Notes under the pieces: model-generated | What the model was told of the DNA's origin: nothing | Database searches by the model: none | Seen by the model: the letters and a program-made list of their open reading frames with translations, nothing else | Shown: positions 52,044 through 62,950 of the stretch, piece by piece | How positions within the stretch are numbered: the first letter of the stretch is position 1 | Layout of the letters: the number at the start of each line of letters is the position of its first letter | Made by a program: the position numbers and the translations under genes | NCBI RefSeq assembly: GCF_020179835.1 | Contig: NZ_JAIUDA010000005.1 | Location: 186,001 to 250,000, forward strand | Direction: 5' to 3' | Origin: Pantoea sp. alder81 | GTDB lineage: Bacteria; Pseudomonadota; Gammaproteobacteria; Enterobacterales; Enterobacteriaceae | DNA: 64,000 bases

Positions 52044-52880
52044 TCACTGCGATGCCGCCGCAAATGCACCCGGCGTAATGCCAAAATGGGCGCGGAACTT
52101 CTTGATGAAGTGGCTTTGGTCGAAGAAGCCCACTTCACTGGCGGTGTGCGCGGCATCGAAGCCACTCGACAGCAGTCGTTTTGCCCGCATCAGGCGAATT
52201 TGCGTGAGGTATTGATGTACCGATAAGCCGGTAAGCTTCTGGAAGGTGCGCATAAAATGGTATTCGCTTAACCCGGCGACGGCGGCGATTTCATTGACCG
52301 ACAGTGGCTGGTGATAATCGCTATGCAGAAAATCGATCGCTTGCCGAATATCGGCGCGTAAAGCGTGCCGCTCGCCCCCTTTTATCGTGCGTTCGCCGTG
52401 TTGACGGATTAGCGTGCTCAGCACCTGAAACAGCGCACACTCTTTTTCCACTGCGTCCGGACTTTGCTGCATCACGGCGGAAGCCTGAAGCATCTGCTGC
52501 GCCAGCTGCGGATCATAACGCATCCCTTCCGCACCAAAATTGAGTTCGCCTTTGCCGCCGATCTGTGACTCCGCAATCTCATTGACCAGTGCGGCAGAAG
52601 GGTAAAACGCGCAGTAGTCCCAGCCTTCATCACGTTGGACCGCTTCACCGGTGTGCACTTCTCCCGGCAAGATCACCATCACCGTACCTGCGGCGGCAAT
52701 GCCCTGTTGACGGCAAATGCGGGTACGTTGTGCCCCTCGGGCAAACGCCGCGATCACGAATTCGTCGTGGAAGTGTGGCGGATAACTGTGCTCGTAGCAG
52801 CGTGCGCGCAGGATTTCCATACCGCCGTGCATAGCGCCGTCACGCCACAATTTGATGTCATCACGTTTTTCCTGCATCAC
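52044..52880 (-). CDS. AraC family transcriptional regulator with cupin-type sensor domain
   Basis: A 278-residue regulator. The N-terminal domain has the cupin pattern HSYPPHFHDEFVIAAFARG near residues 30-50 and a later LPGEVHTGEAV. The C-terminal AraC helix-turn-helix pair lies near residues 175-275 (LSVNEIAAVAGLSEYHFMRTF, TASEVGFFDQSHFIKKFRAHFG). It is divergent from azlCD with a 100-base shared region. This pairing is common in proteobacteria, and the regulator probably controls export by AzlCD in response to an amino acid. Confidence 0.9.
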   Translation of the reverse strand: MMQEKRDDIKLWRDGAMHGGMEILRARCYEHSYPPHFHDEFVIAAFARGAQRTRICRQQGIAAAGTVMVILPGEVHTGEAVQRDEGWDYCAFYPSAALVNEIAESQIGGKGELNFGAEGMRYDPQLAQQMLQASAVMQQSPDAVEKECALFQVLSTLIRQHGERTIKGGERHALRADIRQAIDFLHSDYHQPLSVNEIAAVAGLSEYHFMRTFQKLTGLSVHQYLTQIRLMRAKRLLSSGFDAAHTASEVGFFDQSHFIKKFRAHFGITPGAFAAASQ

Positions 52881-52981
52881 AAATCCTTCGCTGATGTACT
52901 CCGGGAGCAGGATTTTACTATAGCCTTGAGCATCGTGGCTTAAAATTGGTGCATCTGTTGAGAAGGTTTTGGAAAATTGTC

Positions 52982-53722
52982 ATGTCGTTGAATAGTCACA
53001 CCGTGCCGAAACACAGCGATCCACTGAGTTTTCGCGCGGGTTTTATCGCCTGTTTACCTACCGTGCCCGGTTATCTGAGCATCGGTTTTGCGGCCGGAGC
53101 CATTGGTACGCTGGCCGGTTTCTCCGTGCTGCAAACGGCGCTGCTGGCGACGTTGCTCTACACCGGTTCGGCGCAGTTCTTATTTTATTCGCTGTGGGCA
53201 GCGGGTGCGGAAATGACTTCAGTGGTGCTGAGCGTGATGCTGGTGAACCTGCGCTATTTGCTGATGAGTTCGGCGATTAGCGTGTTCTTCCGCGGCCAAA
53301 GCGGCTGGCAGAAAGTCGTCAGCGGCCTGCTGCTCACCGATGAAACCTTCGGCGTCGCAGTCCAGCACGGCAGCCAGCATGGCAAAATTGCTTTCGCCTG
53401 GATGTTTGGTCTCAACCTGCCCGCCTGGCTGAACTGGATTATTGCCTGTGTGATTGGCGCTTATGCCGCTTCTGCCGTCCCTGAATCGCTAATGGCCGGA
53501 TTGAGTTTTAGTCTGGTATCAATGTTTATCGGGCTGATTTTAATGACGTGGTTTGCCAGCCGCCGCAAATGGCTGGAGACGCTGGCGATTGTAGTGGCGG
53601 TGCTGGTGACCTTTTTCTCTGCGGGACATCTCGATCTCAGCGTGGTGGTGATCATCGCCGCCTCGATGGCCGCCAGTCTGGCCACGCTGCTGTTACGCAT
53701 TAAATACAAGGAGGGGAAGTAA
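52982..53722 (+). CDS. azlC: AzlC family branched-chain amino acid exporter subunit
   Basis: A 246-residue membrane protein with six or seven hydrophobic segments. It begins with AGFIACLPTVPGYLSIGFAAGAIG, then LLATLLYTGSAQFLFYSLWAAGAEM and NLRYLLMSSAI, all typical of AzlC (E. coli YgaZ). With AzlD it forms a permease that exports valine or other branched-chain amino acids. The ATG at 52982 (MSLNSHT) is better than the TTG at 52946, though both have weak ribosome sites. It is one base before azlD and divergent from an AraC regulator. Substrate may differ from valine. Confidence 0.9.
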   Translation: MSLNSHTVPKHSDPLSFRAGFIACLPTVPGYLSIGFAAGAIGTLAGFSVLQTALLATLLYTGSAQFLFYSLWAAGAEMTSVVLSVMLVNLRYLLMSSAISVFFRGQSGWQKVVSGLLLTDETFGVAVQHGSQHGKIAFAWMFGLNLPAWLNWIIACVIGAYAASAVPESLMAGLSFSLVSMFIGLILMTWFASRRKWLETLAIVVAVLVTFFSAGHLDLSVVVIIAASMAASLATLLLRIKYKEGK

Positions 53723-53723
53723 C

Positions 53724-54047
53724 ATGGAACGTAATGTCCTGATGACCATTGTGGTTGCCGCGCTGATCACAGCGGTAATGCGCGTTGGCCCGATTTTGCT
53801 GCTTTCCCGCTTCCGCCTCGCCCCGCTGGCGCAACAGTGGCTGAGCTTTATCCCTGCGGGCATTATGGCGGCCATTGTCACAGCCGAGTTGATCGAAAAA
53901 CCGGCGTTAACCGCTTCAGGCTTGAGTTTATCGTTACTGGCGGCGCTAATTGCAGCGATCACCGGCATCGTCACGCGCGGCCTGTTCGCCACCGTCCTTG
54001 CAGGCATGGTGGCGTATACTGCGCTGCGTTACGGGTTTGGTTTGTAG
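53724..54047 (+). CDS. azlD: AzlD family branched-chain amino acid exporter subunit
   Basis: A 107-residue protein with three or four hydrophobic segments, the small partner of AzlC (E. coli YgaH). Its first segment TIVVAALITAVMRVGPILLLSRF has the conserved T-x-x-x-R-x-x-P pattern of AzlD, and VTAELIEKPALTASG follows. It starts one base after the azlC stop behind AAGGAGG, so it is co-translated. A good terminator lies just after it. Confidence 0.9.
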   Translation: MERNVLMTIVVAALITAVMRVGPILLLSRFRLAPLAQQWLSFIPAGIMAAIVTAELIEKPALTASGLSLSLLAALIAAITGIVTRGLFATVLAGMVAYTALRYGFGL

Positions 54048-54058
54048 CCATAAGCAAC

Positions 54059-54090
54059 GGGTGCGGGGTTCACACCGCACCCATTTTATT
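54059..54090. terminator. Terminator after azlD
   Basis: GGGTGCGG and CCGCACCC pair around eight bases and are followed by ATTTTATT. It lies 12 bases after the azlD stop and touches the stop of the convergent acyltransferase gene. Confidence 0.85.
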
Positions 54091-55147
54091 ACCCCACCTC
54101 TGGTGCCGGTGTCCGCTTGCCCTTCAACATATTTCTCAACGCCGGTTCGAGGTATTTAGTGATGAACCAGGCCAGATAATACAGCCCGGTGGCGACCACA
54201 ATTGGCATGAGCAACATGGTCATCTCACTTTTGATATGCACATTAAGTTTAATCAGCATGGCAATCATGAGGTTTTCGTGTATCAGATAAAACGCATAGC
54301 TGGCAAAACCTATCGCGGTGAAGAATCGAAGTGATAACAGACGCTCCAGCTGTTTTGAATAAAAACTGGCAATAAAGAACAACATCACTATTAGCAGCGG
54401 GATCACCGTCATCACCCCGGCATTCTTAACGTAATAGCTGAAATTAATCAGCATCGCAAAAGCCACAATCGCATAATGTAGTGCTTTATCACGGCCATGC
54501 ATTCTTTCATACACCAGGCAACCCACCATAAACCAGGCGTAGTGAATAAATCCAAACTTAGAAATAACATCAATAAAAATGGGATGACCTAAGGATTTTA
54601 ATACTGAGGAGGCGGATAGCAGTAACATGGGCACCAGCAAGCCCGGCAGGCAATACTTCCGTCCCAGGGTAAAATAGATGGCACCAATAATCAGATAGAA
54701 TACCGCTTCGACATACAGCGACCAAAAAGAACCCGCCATCGATTTAAATTCAGTACCAGTTATTTGCGTTAGCGTTTCAGGGTTGGTGAAGATAAGCCCA
54801 GGCAGCAGATTCCTGACATAGGGTGTCATAGCCGACCACTCCGGGAAAAAACCACCCACAGCAAAGAGTAGTAAGCTGGCAATCAGCATCGCCGGAAACA
54901 GTCGCAGCCAGCGTTTTTTCAGGAAACTGATATAGCTCTCTGACTTATCCAGCGTCATAAAAATAACAAACCCGGAGATCATGAAAAATAACTCTACGCC
55001 AAGCCAGCCAAAAGAGAAGACTGGAATATGTTGTGTGAGGTTTGCATAGGGCAAGAGTTCTGGCCAACGTGCATAGGCGTGGTAACCAATCACCATTAAG
55101 ATGGCTAAACCGCGCATTCCGTCAAGATGCTTGATGCGTGCGTGCAT
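54089..55147 (-). CDS. Acyltransferase 3 family membrane protein (OafA/YrhL-like)
   Basis: A 352-residue integral membrane protein with about ten hydrophobic segments. It opens with KHLDGMRGLAILMVIGYHAYARWP, which contains the RG and His features conserved in membrane acyltransferases, then WLGVELFFMISGFVIFMTL. Members transfer acetyl or other acyl groups to O-antigen, exopolysaccharide or peptidoglycan. It is shorter than OafA, with no C-terminal SGNH domain. It is a single gene on the - strand, with no polysaccharide genes near it in this window, so the acceptor cannot be inferred. Confidence 0.9.
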   Translation of the reverse strand: MHARIKHLDGMRGLAILMVIGYHAYARWPELLPYANLTQHIPVFSFGWLGVELFFMISGFVIFMTLDKSESYISFLKKRWLRLFPAMLIASLLLFAVGGFFPEWSAMTPYVRNLLPGLIFTNPETLTQITGTEFKSMAGSFWSLYVEAVFYLIIGAIYFTLGRKYCLPGLLVPMLLLSASSVLKSLGHPIFIDVISKFGFIHYAWFMVGCLVYERMHGRDKALHYAIVAFAMLINFSYYVKNAGVMTVIPLLIVMLFFIASFYSKQLERLLSLRFFTAIGFASYAFYLIHENLMIAMLIKLNVHIKSEMTMLLMPIVVATGLYYLAWFITKYLEPALRNMLKGKRTPAPEVG

Positions 55148-55383
55148 AATTCCCTCAGGAAAGATGTCCGGATGTGTAAATTCAACTTAGCACTGACAGT
55201 TCTTTACTAACAATAAGACTTAGTCTGATTCAAATATTTCTTAATACGCGTTTTGTTAATGTATAAAAGTATTAACGTTACTTTTCACTGGACTTACCAA
55301 TCCAGTATGGAGCACATGAAAACCCCTATATAAACCAGTGCGCATGACAACTCAATCTTTTTAAAAACTCTTAAACTGGCTAA
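55148..55383. other. Upstream region of the acyltransferase gene
   Basis: AT-rich stretch that should hold the acyltransferase promoter. No operator, small RNA or repeat was recognised. Confidence 0.4.
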
Positions 55384-55425
55384 TGAAAAAACCCGCCATA
55401 AGTTGAGCGTTAACGGGTTTTTCAT
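55384..55425. terminator. Bidirectional terminator after the siderophore uptake genes
   Basis: TGAAAAAACCCG and CGGGTTTTTCA pair around about 18 bases, giving a T-rich arm in each direction. It lies about 60 bases past the stop of the - strand binding-protein gene. Confidence 0.75.
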
Positions 55426-55480
55426 GGAATTTCAACAGTGGCGTTAATCAATTGAAAATGACTTTTTTAAAAAATGCGAT

Positions 55481-56497
55481 TTACTCCGGTGGCAGCGCCT
55501 GTAAAATTCGCTGCGCCTCATTCGCCGTCAGTGAATAGTCATAAAACTGTCGGTAAAACGCCTGCGTAGCGCTCACCAAATCAAGCTGAGGGAACAACGC
55601 CGGATGCAACTGCTTTGCGGCCCATTGAATCTGTAACGCGACCTCGGTGCCGTAACGATCCCACGGGAACACCCCTGCCGGGTTCTGCCACACACGATGT
55701 TGCTGAACGGCTTTTACGCTGCCAAACAACGTCTTAAACTCGGAATCTGCCAGCGATCCGGCGCCCGCACCGATGATAATCACATCAGGATTCCAGCGAA
55801 TCACTTCTTCAGGCGAAATGGGCTTCATATTGCCGACAATGCCTGTAGCGACATTTCGACCACCGGCAAGATTAATCCAGGTATCAATCAGTGTATCGCG
55901 CCCATCGACTTTCAGTGGATGCAGCGACTGGATGTGCAACACCCGTGGTCGCTGTGCCTCACTTAGACCCGCCGTTTTCCCGCTGATGTCAGCAATGTGC
56001 TGATCAAGGTAGCGGTTATAAGCTTCTGCTCGCTTCGCCGCCTCTGGCGTACCCACCACTTGCGCCGTCGTGATCAGTGAACGCTTCATGGAAGCAAAAT
56101 CATCGAAGTTCATTGCCAGAACCGGGATACCCGCCAGTCGATACGATTCTGCATCAGGATCATTCGCTGGCACGAAGATGGCGTCAACGTTGCGCACCAC
56201 CAGAGCTTCACTGGCGAAGGTTTTACCCTTCGCCTGCAACGCCTGATTCAGGGATGGCTGAACTTTAAACATCCACGGACGATCGGCGGGATGATTCACC
56301 GTCGCCACGATGCGATCTCCCGCGCCCAACGTCATCAACAACGAGTGATGCGCAAACCAGGCGTCAGCAATATGCACCGCCGGTTTGTTGATTTCGACAT
56401 GATTGCCACTGTCATCGATCACCGTTTGGGCTGAAGCCAGTGTACTCACCATCAACATCGGTAATAGCCGACGCCACATTTTGCTCATCGTTTGCAT
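55481..56497 (-). CDS. Periplasmic iron-siderophore/cobalamin-type binding protein (BtuF/FepB-like)
   Basis: A 338-residue class III binding protein. It begins with a signal peptide ending in TLASA near residue 23, then VIDDSGNHVEINKPA, an early strand seen in FepB and BtuF. The middle has NVDAIFVPANDPDAESYRLAGIPVLAMNF, and WNPDVIIIGAGAGS lies in the second lobe, both typical of the TroA-like superfamily. It should carry a ferric siderophore or similar chelate across the periplasm. It is the second gene after the TonB-dependent receptor, with two bases between. No permease or ATPase is adjacent. Confidence 0.9.
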   Translation of the reverse strand: MQTMSKMWRRLLPMLMVSTLASAQTVIDDSGNHVEINKPAVHIADAWFAHHSLLMTLGAGDRIVATVNHPADRPWMFKVQPSLNQALQAKGKTFASEALVVRNVDAIFVPANDPDAESYRLAGIPVLAMNFDDFASMKRSLITTAQVVGTPEAAKRAEAYNRYLDQHIADISGKTAGLSEAQRPRVLHIQSLHPLKVDGRDTLIDTWINLAGGRNVATGIVGNMKPISPEEVIRWNPDVIIIGAGAGSLADSEFKTLFGSVKAVQQHRVWQNPAGVFPWDRYGTEVALQIQWAAKQLHPALFPQLDLVSATQAFYRQFYDYSLTANEAQRILQALPPE

Positions 56498-56499
56498 CC

Positions 56500-58614
56500 T
56501 TAGAAGTTAAGTTGCATGGAGACCTGCACCATACGCGGCGCACCGAGGGAAGCGCTGGCATAGCCTGCACCGCTGTATCCGTTTAAACCGCCTGGCACGA
56601 TATTGGTCCAGTAATGGCGGTTAGTCAGGTTAGTGACATCAAGACGGAACGTGGTGGCGGTATCAAACATGCGGGTCTTATAGGCGGCTCCGGCATCCAG
56701 CGTGGTATAGCTGCTTACCCAACCGTCATTCTGATTGTCGGTAGTGCGACGACCAACATAGTGAATGCCGCCGTGAATATCGGTACCGCTAAACATCGGT
56801 AAATCGTAAGCGGCAAACAGGCTGGCGGTGTAGCGAGGCAGCCCAACAATCTGCTTGTCATCGGTTTGCGTGCTGGCGGTGTCCAGCAGGCGCGGATCTA
56901 ACCACGTCATGCCGCCAAACAGATGCAGACGATCGGTGAGGTCACCATCCGCCATCAGTTCCAGCCCACGGTTACGCTGTTCGCCATCAATGGCGTAATC
57001 ACCGCTGGCGTTGGTATACGCAAACGGGCGTTTAATCTGGAACAGCGCGGCGGTCAGCAGCAGTTTATTCACTGCCAGCTTGCTGCCCACTTCCACCTGA
57101 CGGCTGCGATACGGCGCCAGAATCGCACCGGCATTATTGGCCGTGGCCGGTGCGGTGTCCCCTTGTTGCAGGCTGTCAGCATAGGTGACATACAACGTCA
57201 GGGGATCAACCGGCTTATACATCAGGCTGGCAGAACCGCTGAATCCGCTGTTAGCAGAGTTGCTGCTGCGACTGCCTGTTTTGCTGTAGTTGGAGGAGCT
57301 GAGCAGGCTCTCACTGCCCGCCAGTAACAGGCTCCATTGCGGGGAAAACTGCAGATTATCGCTGAGCAAGAATGCATGCTGGCTGGCAGTGGCGGAATGG
57401 TAGCGGTCGGTAAAATCCGGGTAATCCGGCTCGGCGAACGCCTGGGGATCATCCAGCGAAGCGCTGCCCAGGGTCGAGGAAGCACCGTTGCGAGGATTGT
57501 AATTCTTCCAGACAAAACCGCGCAGCCCGGTTGAGATTTGATGATGAATCCAGCCGGTATCCACTTCTCCATTCAAATTCGCCATGTAGCTATTAATCGT
57601 AAAGCGGCTGGCGGTGGCAGAAGAGGTGGTTGTGGTGTAATTGCCGCGGCTGTCTGTAAAGGTGTTGGTCACCGCCGTGGATTCACGGTCGGCAATCTGG
57701 CGTAAAACACCGATTTCACCCTGCCAGTTTCCGTCGAAATCATGTTTGAGATGCAGGCCAGCGGTCAGCGTGTGGTTGTCATCACCCGCATAAGATTGCC
57801 CCAGATGCGCCGTTTTCGGATCGGGCGCAGAGGGGAATGATAACCCCTTGCCAAGCGCAAATTTGCCCGGCAGCCCTTTGTCGTAGAAATGGTAATAGCT
57901 GAAGTTGGTTTCCAGCACCGTTTGGTCGGTCAGATTGGCATCAAGCGCCAGGCTAAACAGCTGACGCCTCACTTTGCTGCCTTTCACATAGCCATCGCCT
58001 TCATCATCGAGGAAATTAAGGCGATAACGCAGACGGTCATTGCTATCCAGCGGTCCGCTGAAATCACCGGCCAGCTGATGGCTTAATCCGGTCCCCGCGC
58101 CCACAGTAATGGAGTGCATAGGCGTGTCACTGGCGCGTTTGCTAACGAAATTGAACAGACCTGCCGGATTGGCCGGGCCATATAAGGATCCGGCAAGACC
58201 ATTCAGCACCTCAATATGATCAAACTGTTCGGCGGCGTAGTCGGTGGTCGACACCACATTCAGCCCATCGATCATGCTGTTCTGCACCACACTTCCTTGC
58301 ATACCCCGCGTTTGCGGGCGCGCACCATCGCCCTGCACTGATGGCATATAGCGGTACAAATCGCTGACGCTTTTGAACTGCTGGCGCTTCATCAACTCAG
58401 GTGACACCGTTTGCACCGACCAGGGCGTGTTGCGCACTTCCTGTTTACCGAGATTACCCAGCGTGGCTTTTTTATCGGTTTCCGCAGGGGTTTGATTCGG
58501 CGAGGCAGTAACCGCAATGGTCGGTTGCTCAGATGTGGCATACAGCGGAACGGCGGACAATAACAAGACGCTGGTGAAACCTGTTTTCACCAGGGTAATA
58601 CGTTTGATAAACAT
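56500..58614 (-). CDS. TonB-dependent siderophore receptor
   Basis: A 704-residue outer-membrane receptor. A signal peptide ends near residue 27 (VPLYATS). A TonB-box-like TIAVTAS lies near residue 32. The plug follows, with NTPWSVQTVSPELMKRQQFKSVSDLY-type text broken by PSVQGDG, RGMQGSVVQNSMIDGLN and FDHIEVLNGLAGSLYGPANPAG. The barrel ends in an aromatic Phe (SMQLNF). It lacks an N-terminal STN domain, so it does not signal to a sigma factor itself. Relatives import ferric hydroxamates or catecholates. It is the first gene of the pair with the binding protein. A convincing Fur box was not found in the 129 bases upstream, but one may overlap the AT-rich promoter near 58665-58690. Confidence 0.93.
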   Translation of the reverse strand: MFIKRITLVKTGFTSVLLLSAVPLYATSEQPTIAVTASPNQTPAETDKKATLGNLGKQEVRNTPWSVQTVSPELMKRQQFKSVSDLYRYMPSVQGDGARPQTRGMQGSVVQNSMIDGLNVVSTTDYAAEQFDHIEVLNGLAGSLYGPANPAGLFNFVSKRASDTPMHSITVGAGTGLSHQLAGDFSGPLDSNDRLRYRLNFLDDEGDGYVKGSKVRRQLFSLALDANLTDQTVLETNFSYYHFYDKGLPGKFALGKGLSFPSAPDPKTAHLGQSYAGDDNHTLTAGLHLKHDFDGNWQGEIGVLRQIADRESTAVTNTFTDSRGNYTTTTSSATASRFTINSYMANLNGEVDTGWIHHQISTGLRGFVWKNYNPRNGASSTLGSASLDDPQAFAEPDYPDFTDRYHSATASQHAFLLSDNLQFSPQWSLLLAGSESLLSSSNYSKTGSRSSNSANSGFSGSASLMYKPVDPLTLYVTYADSLQQGDTAPATANNAGAILAPYRSRQVEVGSKLAVNKLLLTAALFQIKRPFAYTNASGDYAIDGEQRNRGLELMADGDLTDRLHLFGGMTWLDPRLLDTASTQTDDKQIVGLPRYTASLFAAYDLPMFSGTDIHGGIHYVGRRTTDNQNDGWVSSYTTLDAGAAYKTRMFDTATTFRLDVTNLTNRHYWTNIVPGGLNGYSGAGYASASLGAPRMVQVSMQLNF

Positions 58615-58743
58615 GACAATTCCAGGATGACTAACGAAAGGATGCGCGCGTTAAGCTATCGCTATATTTTCAATTATATATCGATAAAATTCGTCAACCT
58701 ATTGTTTATCAGCGTTATATTACTGATCCGTCATCGTTTTTGA

Positions 58744-59757
58744 TCAGGCGAAGGGGCCTGAACCAATCGATTCTCGCATTATCACTTCACCCGAGAAGCG
58801 CTGGCGATTGCGCATTTCGCCTCCGTCGAGCATCGAGATCAGCCGCTCTAACGTTTCCTGAATCATCTCGGTCACCGGCATTTTCACGCTGGAGAGCGAC
58901 GGAACGGTAAAGGGCGCCAGCGGAATATCATCAAACCCCAGCACGGAGACCTGAGCGGGAACCGCAATGCTGTGTGCTGCCAGCGCTTTTAATGCCCCCA
59001 CCGCCATATCGTCATTACTGGCCACCAGCGCACTGAAATGACTGCCCTGATTTATCAATGTTTCCACCGCCGCCACGCCGTTTTGCGCCTGCCACTTCCC
59101 TTCCATAACTAACGCTTGCTGCAGTGGAATCTGGTGTTTTTCCAGCGCCGATTGATAACCCGCCAGGCGCTCACGGCCGGTGGGTGAATCGAGCGAACCG
59201 GTGATAAAGGCAATGTCGCGATGACCCAGTTTGATTAACGCTTCGACGGCATCGGCGCTGGTGCGTTGCTGATCGGCGTAAATACAGTAGCTGTCGTGTT
59301 GCCGTAAACGGCGGTTGATCACCAGAATCGGATGCGAGTGCTGATCAATGATCGCATCCATTTCTTCGATGGTGAGAAAGCGCGGATAGATGATGACTCC
59401 GTCACAGCGCAAATCGAGCAGAAATTGGATCGCGGCGCGTTCTTCTTCCGCGCTGTGTTTGCCATCCACCAACAGCAGTTGTCGTCCCTGCTGTTCCATC
59501 AGTCGGGCCGAATGCTGCATGAGTTCGGTAAAGTAGCTGCCGGAATAGAGCGTGTTGGTGATCACCAGGCCAATGGTCTGGCTCGACTTGGTTGCCAGAT
59601 TGCGCGCCAGTAAATTGGGACGAAAGCCGGTTTCCGCGATGGCCTTAAATACTAATTCACGCTTCTCTTCGCTGACATAACCGTTGCCGGACAGCACACG
59701 GGAAACCGTGGCTTTAGATACGCCTGCGACCTTCGCCACCTCAACTATGGTTGCCAT
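58744..59757 (-). CDS. ascG: LacI family repressor of the asc operon
   Basis: A 337-residue LacI/GalR-type regulator very similar to E. coli AscG. The helix-turn-helix and hinge helix occupy residues 1-55 (VAKVAGVSKATVSRVLSGNGYVSEE, RPNLLARNLA). The sugar-binding domain includes ADQQRTS, TGSLDSPTGRERLAGY and LGFDDIPLAPFTVPSLSSVK. It should repress ascFB through the palindrome at 59931-59948 and be relieved by a phosphorylated or free beta-glucoside. It is divergent from ascF, and the three genes together reproduce the E. coli asc cluster. Confidence 0.95.
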   Translation of the reverse strand: MATIVEVAKVAGVSKATVSRVLSGNGYVSEEKRELVFKAIAETGFRPNLLARNLATKSSQTIGLVITNTLYSGSYFTELMQHSARLMEQQGRQLLLVDGKHSAEEERAAIQFLLDLRCDGVIIYPRFLTIEEMDAIIDQHSHPILVINRRLRQHDSYCIYADQQRTSADAVEALIKLGHRDIAFITGSLDSPTGRERLAGYQSALEKHQIPLQQALVMEGKWQAQNGVAAVETLINQGSHFSALVASNDDMAVGALKALAAHSIAVPAQVSVLGFDDIPLAPFTVPSLSSVKMPVTEMIQETLERLISMLDGGEMRNRQRFSGEVIMRESIGSGPFA

Positions 59758-59930
59758 ATTTCACTCTGATTTACGCCTGTATCGCTGAAGTGTACCTAAG
59801 TCGCGAATTATGCGGAGATTTTTTTCACGGTGCTGTTTGCCGACCCTTCACTTCGCTATCGATCAACATCACATTTTTAAATATCAAAATTTAAATATCT
59901 TGATTGGTCTTAACTTCATATTCATGATTT

Positions 59931-59948
59931 TGTGAAACCGGTTTCTCA
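59931..59948. promoter_or_regulatory. LacI-type operator upstream of ascF
   Basis: GAAACC and GGTTTC form a perfect central palindrome at 59934-59945, extended to TG and CA outside with one mismatch pair. It is the form of operator used by LacI/GalR proteins and agrees with the AscG-type site. It lies about 65 bases before the ascF start, where AscG could block the promoter. Confidence 0.85.
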
Positions 59949-60012
59949 TGACTCGCAACAGATATGCGAGCAAACGTACCCCTACTCAATAAAAATCAGA
60001 GACCTACAATCC

Positions 60013-61452
60013 ATGGCTAAAAATTATGCTGACGTTTCACGCGCCATTGTGGCTTCGCTCGGCGGATTAACCAATATCGAAGCCGTTACCCACTGCATGA
60101 CGCGCCTGCGCTTCGTACTCCGGGACGCTGCCCTGATCGATAACGCCACGCTGAAAGCGATTCCGGGCGTGATGGGCGTGGTGCATACCGATACCCAATG
60201 CCAGGTGATCATTGGCAATAACGTCAACCTCGCGTATCAGGAGGTGCTTAAACTCGGCACCCCCAATGGCGACAACTCTCCCCCGGTGAAACGCAAAATT
60301 ACCCTGCGCAGTATTGGTGCGGGGATTCTTGATGCGCTGGTGGGCACCATGTCGCCCTTGATCCCGGCGATCATCGGTGGATCGATGGTGAAGCTGCTGG
60401 CAATGGTGCTGGAGATGAGCGGCGTGCTGGCGAAAGGATCGTCTACGCTGGTGATCCTGAATGTGATCGGTGACGGTGCCTTTTTCTTCCTGCCGGTGAT
60501 GGTGGCTGCCTCGGCGGCACTGAAATTCAAAACCAATATGTCATTGGCCATTGCGATTGCCGGCGTACTGGTGCATCCCAACTTTATTGATTTGATGGCC
60601 AAAGCGGCACAAGGCCAGGCTGTGGAGTTTGCCTACATCCCGGTGACGGCGGTGAAATACACTTACACCGTGATCCCGGCACTGGTGATGACGTGGATCC
60701 TGTCGCACATCGAATATTGGGTTGATCGCTTTACGCCTGCGGTCACCAAAAACTTCCTCAAACCGATGCTGATTGTGCTGATTGCCGCACCGATTGCCAT
60801 TGTGCTGATTGGTCCGCTCGGCATCTGGATTGGTAGCGGTATTTCAGCGCTGGTTTACACCATTCATGGCTATCTGGGTTGGTTATCCGTGGCGATCATG
60901 GGTGCGTTGTGGCCACTTCTGGTGATGACCGGCATGCATCGCGTGTTCACCCCGACCATCATTCAGACCATCGCGGAAACCGGCAAAGAAGGCATGGTGA
61001 TGCCGTCTGAAATCGGCGCCAATCTGTCCCTCGGTGGCTCATCGCTGGCCGTGGCCTTTAAAACCAAAAATCCGGAACTGCGTCAGACCGCGTTTGCCGC
61101 AGCCGCCTCAGCGATTGTGGCCGGAATTTCGGAACCCGCTTTGTATGGCGTTGCAGTGCGCCTTAAACGACCGCTGATAGCCAGCCTGATTAGCGGATTT
61201 ATCTGTGGCGCAGTGGCCGGCATCGGCGGACTCGCCAGCCACTCCATGGCTTCGCCCGGCTTGTTCACCAGTGTACAGTTCTTTGATCCGGCCAATCCGA
61301 TGAGCATTGTGTGGGTCGGTGGCGTGATGGTGTTGTCGGTGGTGCTTTCATTTGTTCTGACGCTGATTCTTGGCTTTGAAGATATTCCGGTGAGTGAAAC
61401 AGCACAGCCTAAACCGGTTGTGGATGCCGCTAAAGCCGTCAATGTGAATTGA
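60013..61452 (+). CDS. ascF: PTS beta-glucoside permease EIIBC (cellobiose/arbutin/salicin)
   Basis: A 479-residue transporter very close to E. coli AscF. The EIIB domain holds the phosphorylated Cys28 in AVTHCMTRLRF. The EIIC domain follows, with GTMSPLIPAIIGGSMVKLLAM and HRVFTPTIIQTIAETGKEGM. It takes phosphate from a separate glucose-type EIIA (Crr), as there is no EIIA domain fused. It imports and phosphorylates aryl-beta-glucosides such as arbutin and salicin, or cellobiose. The ATG at 60013 (MAKNYADV) matches the family start; the reading from 59932 would run over the operator and is rejected. ascB follows after 16 bases. Confidence 0.95.
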   Translation: MAKNYADVSRAIVASLGGLTNIEAVTHCMTRLRFVLRDAALIDNATLKAIPGVMGVVHTDTQCQVIIGNNVNLAYQEVLKLGTPNGDNSPPVKRKITLRSIGAGILDALVGTMSPLIPAIIGGSMVKLLAMVLEMSGVLAKGSSTLVILNVIGDGAFFFLPVMVAASAALKFKTNMSLAIAIAGVLVHPNFIDLMAKAAQGQAVEFAYIPVTAVKYTYTVIPALVMTWILSHIEYWVDRFTPAVTKNFLKPMLIVLIAAPIAIVLIGPLGIWIGSGISALVYTIHGYLGWLSVAIMGALWPLLVMTGMHRVFTPTIIQTIAETGKEGMVMPSEIGANLSLGGSSLAVAFKTKNPELRQTAFAAAASAIVAGISEPALYGVAVRLKRPLIASLISGFICGAVAGIGGLASHSMASPGLFTSVQFFDPANPMSIVWVGGVMVLSVVLSFVLTLILGFEDIPVSETAQPKPVVDAAKAVNVN

Positions 61453-61456
61453 TTAA

Positions 61457-62902
<1,446 letters not shown>

Positions 62903-62916
62903 TCTTTGCGATTCAC

Positions 62917-62950
62917 TGCCGGGTGATGTCAGTTCGCCCGGCATGTTTAT
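62917..62950 (+). terminator. Terminator after ascB
   Basis: TGCCGGG and CCCGGCA pair around 13 bases and are followed by TGTTTATT, 14 bases after the stop. Confidence 0.7.

Noticed and set aside
58660-58700. Possible Fur box in the AT-rich region upstream of the TonB-dependent receptor.
   Set aside because: The best 19-base alignment by eye matched the consensus at only about half of the positions.
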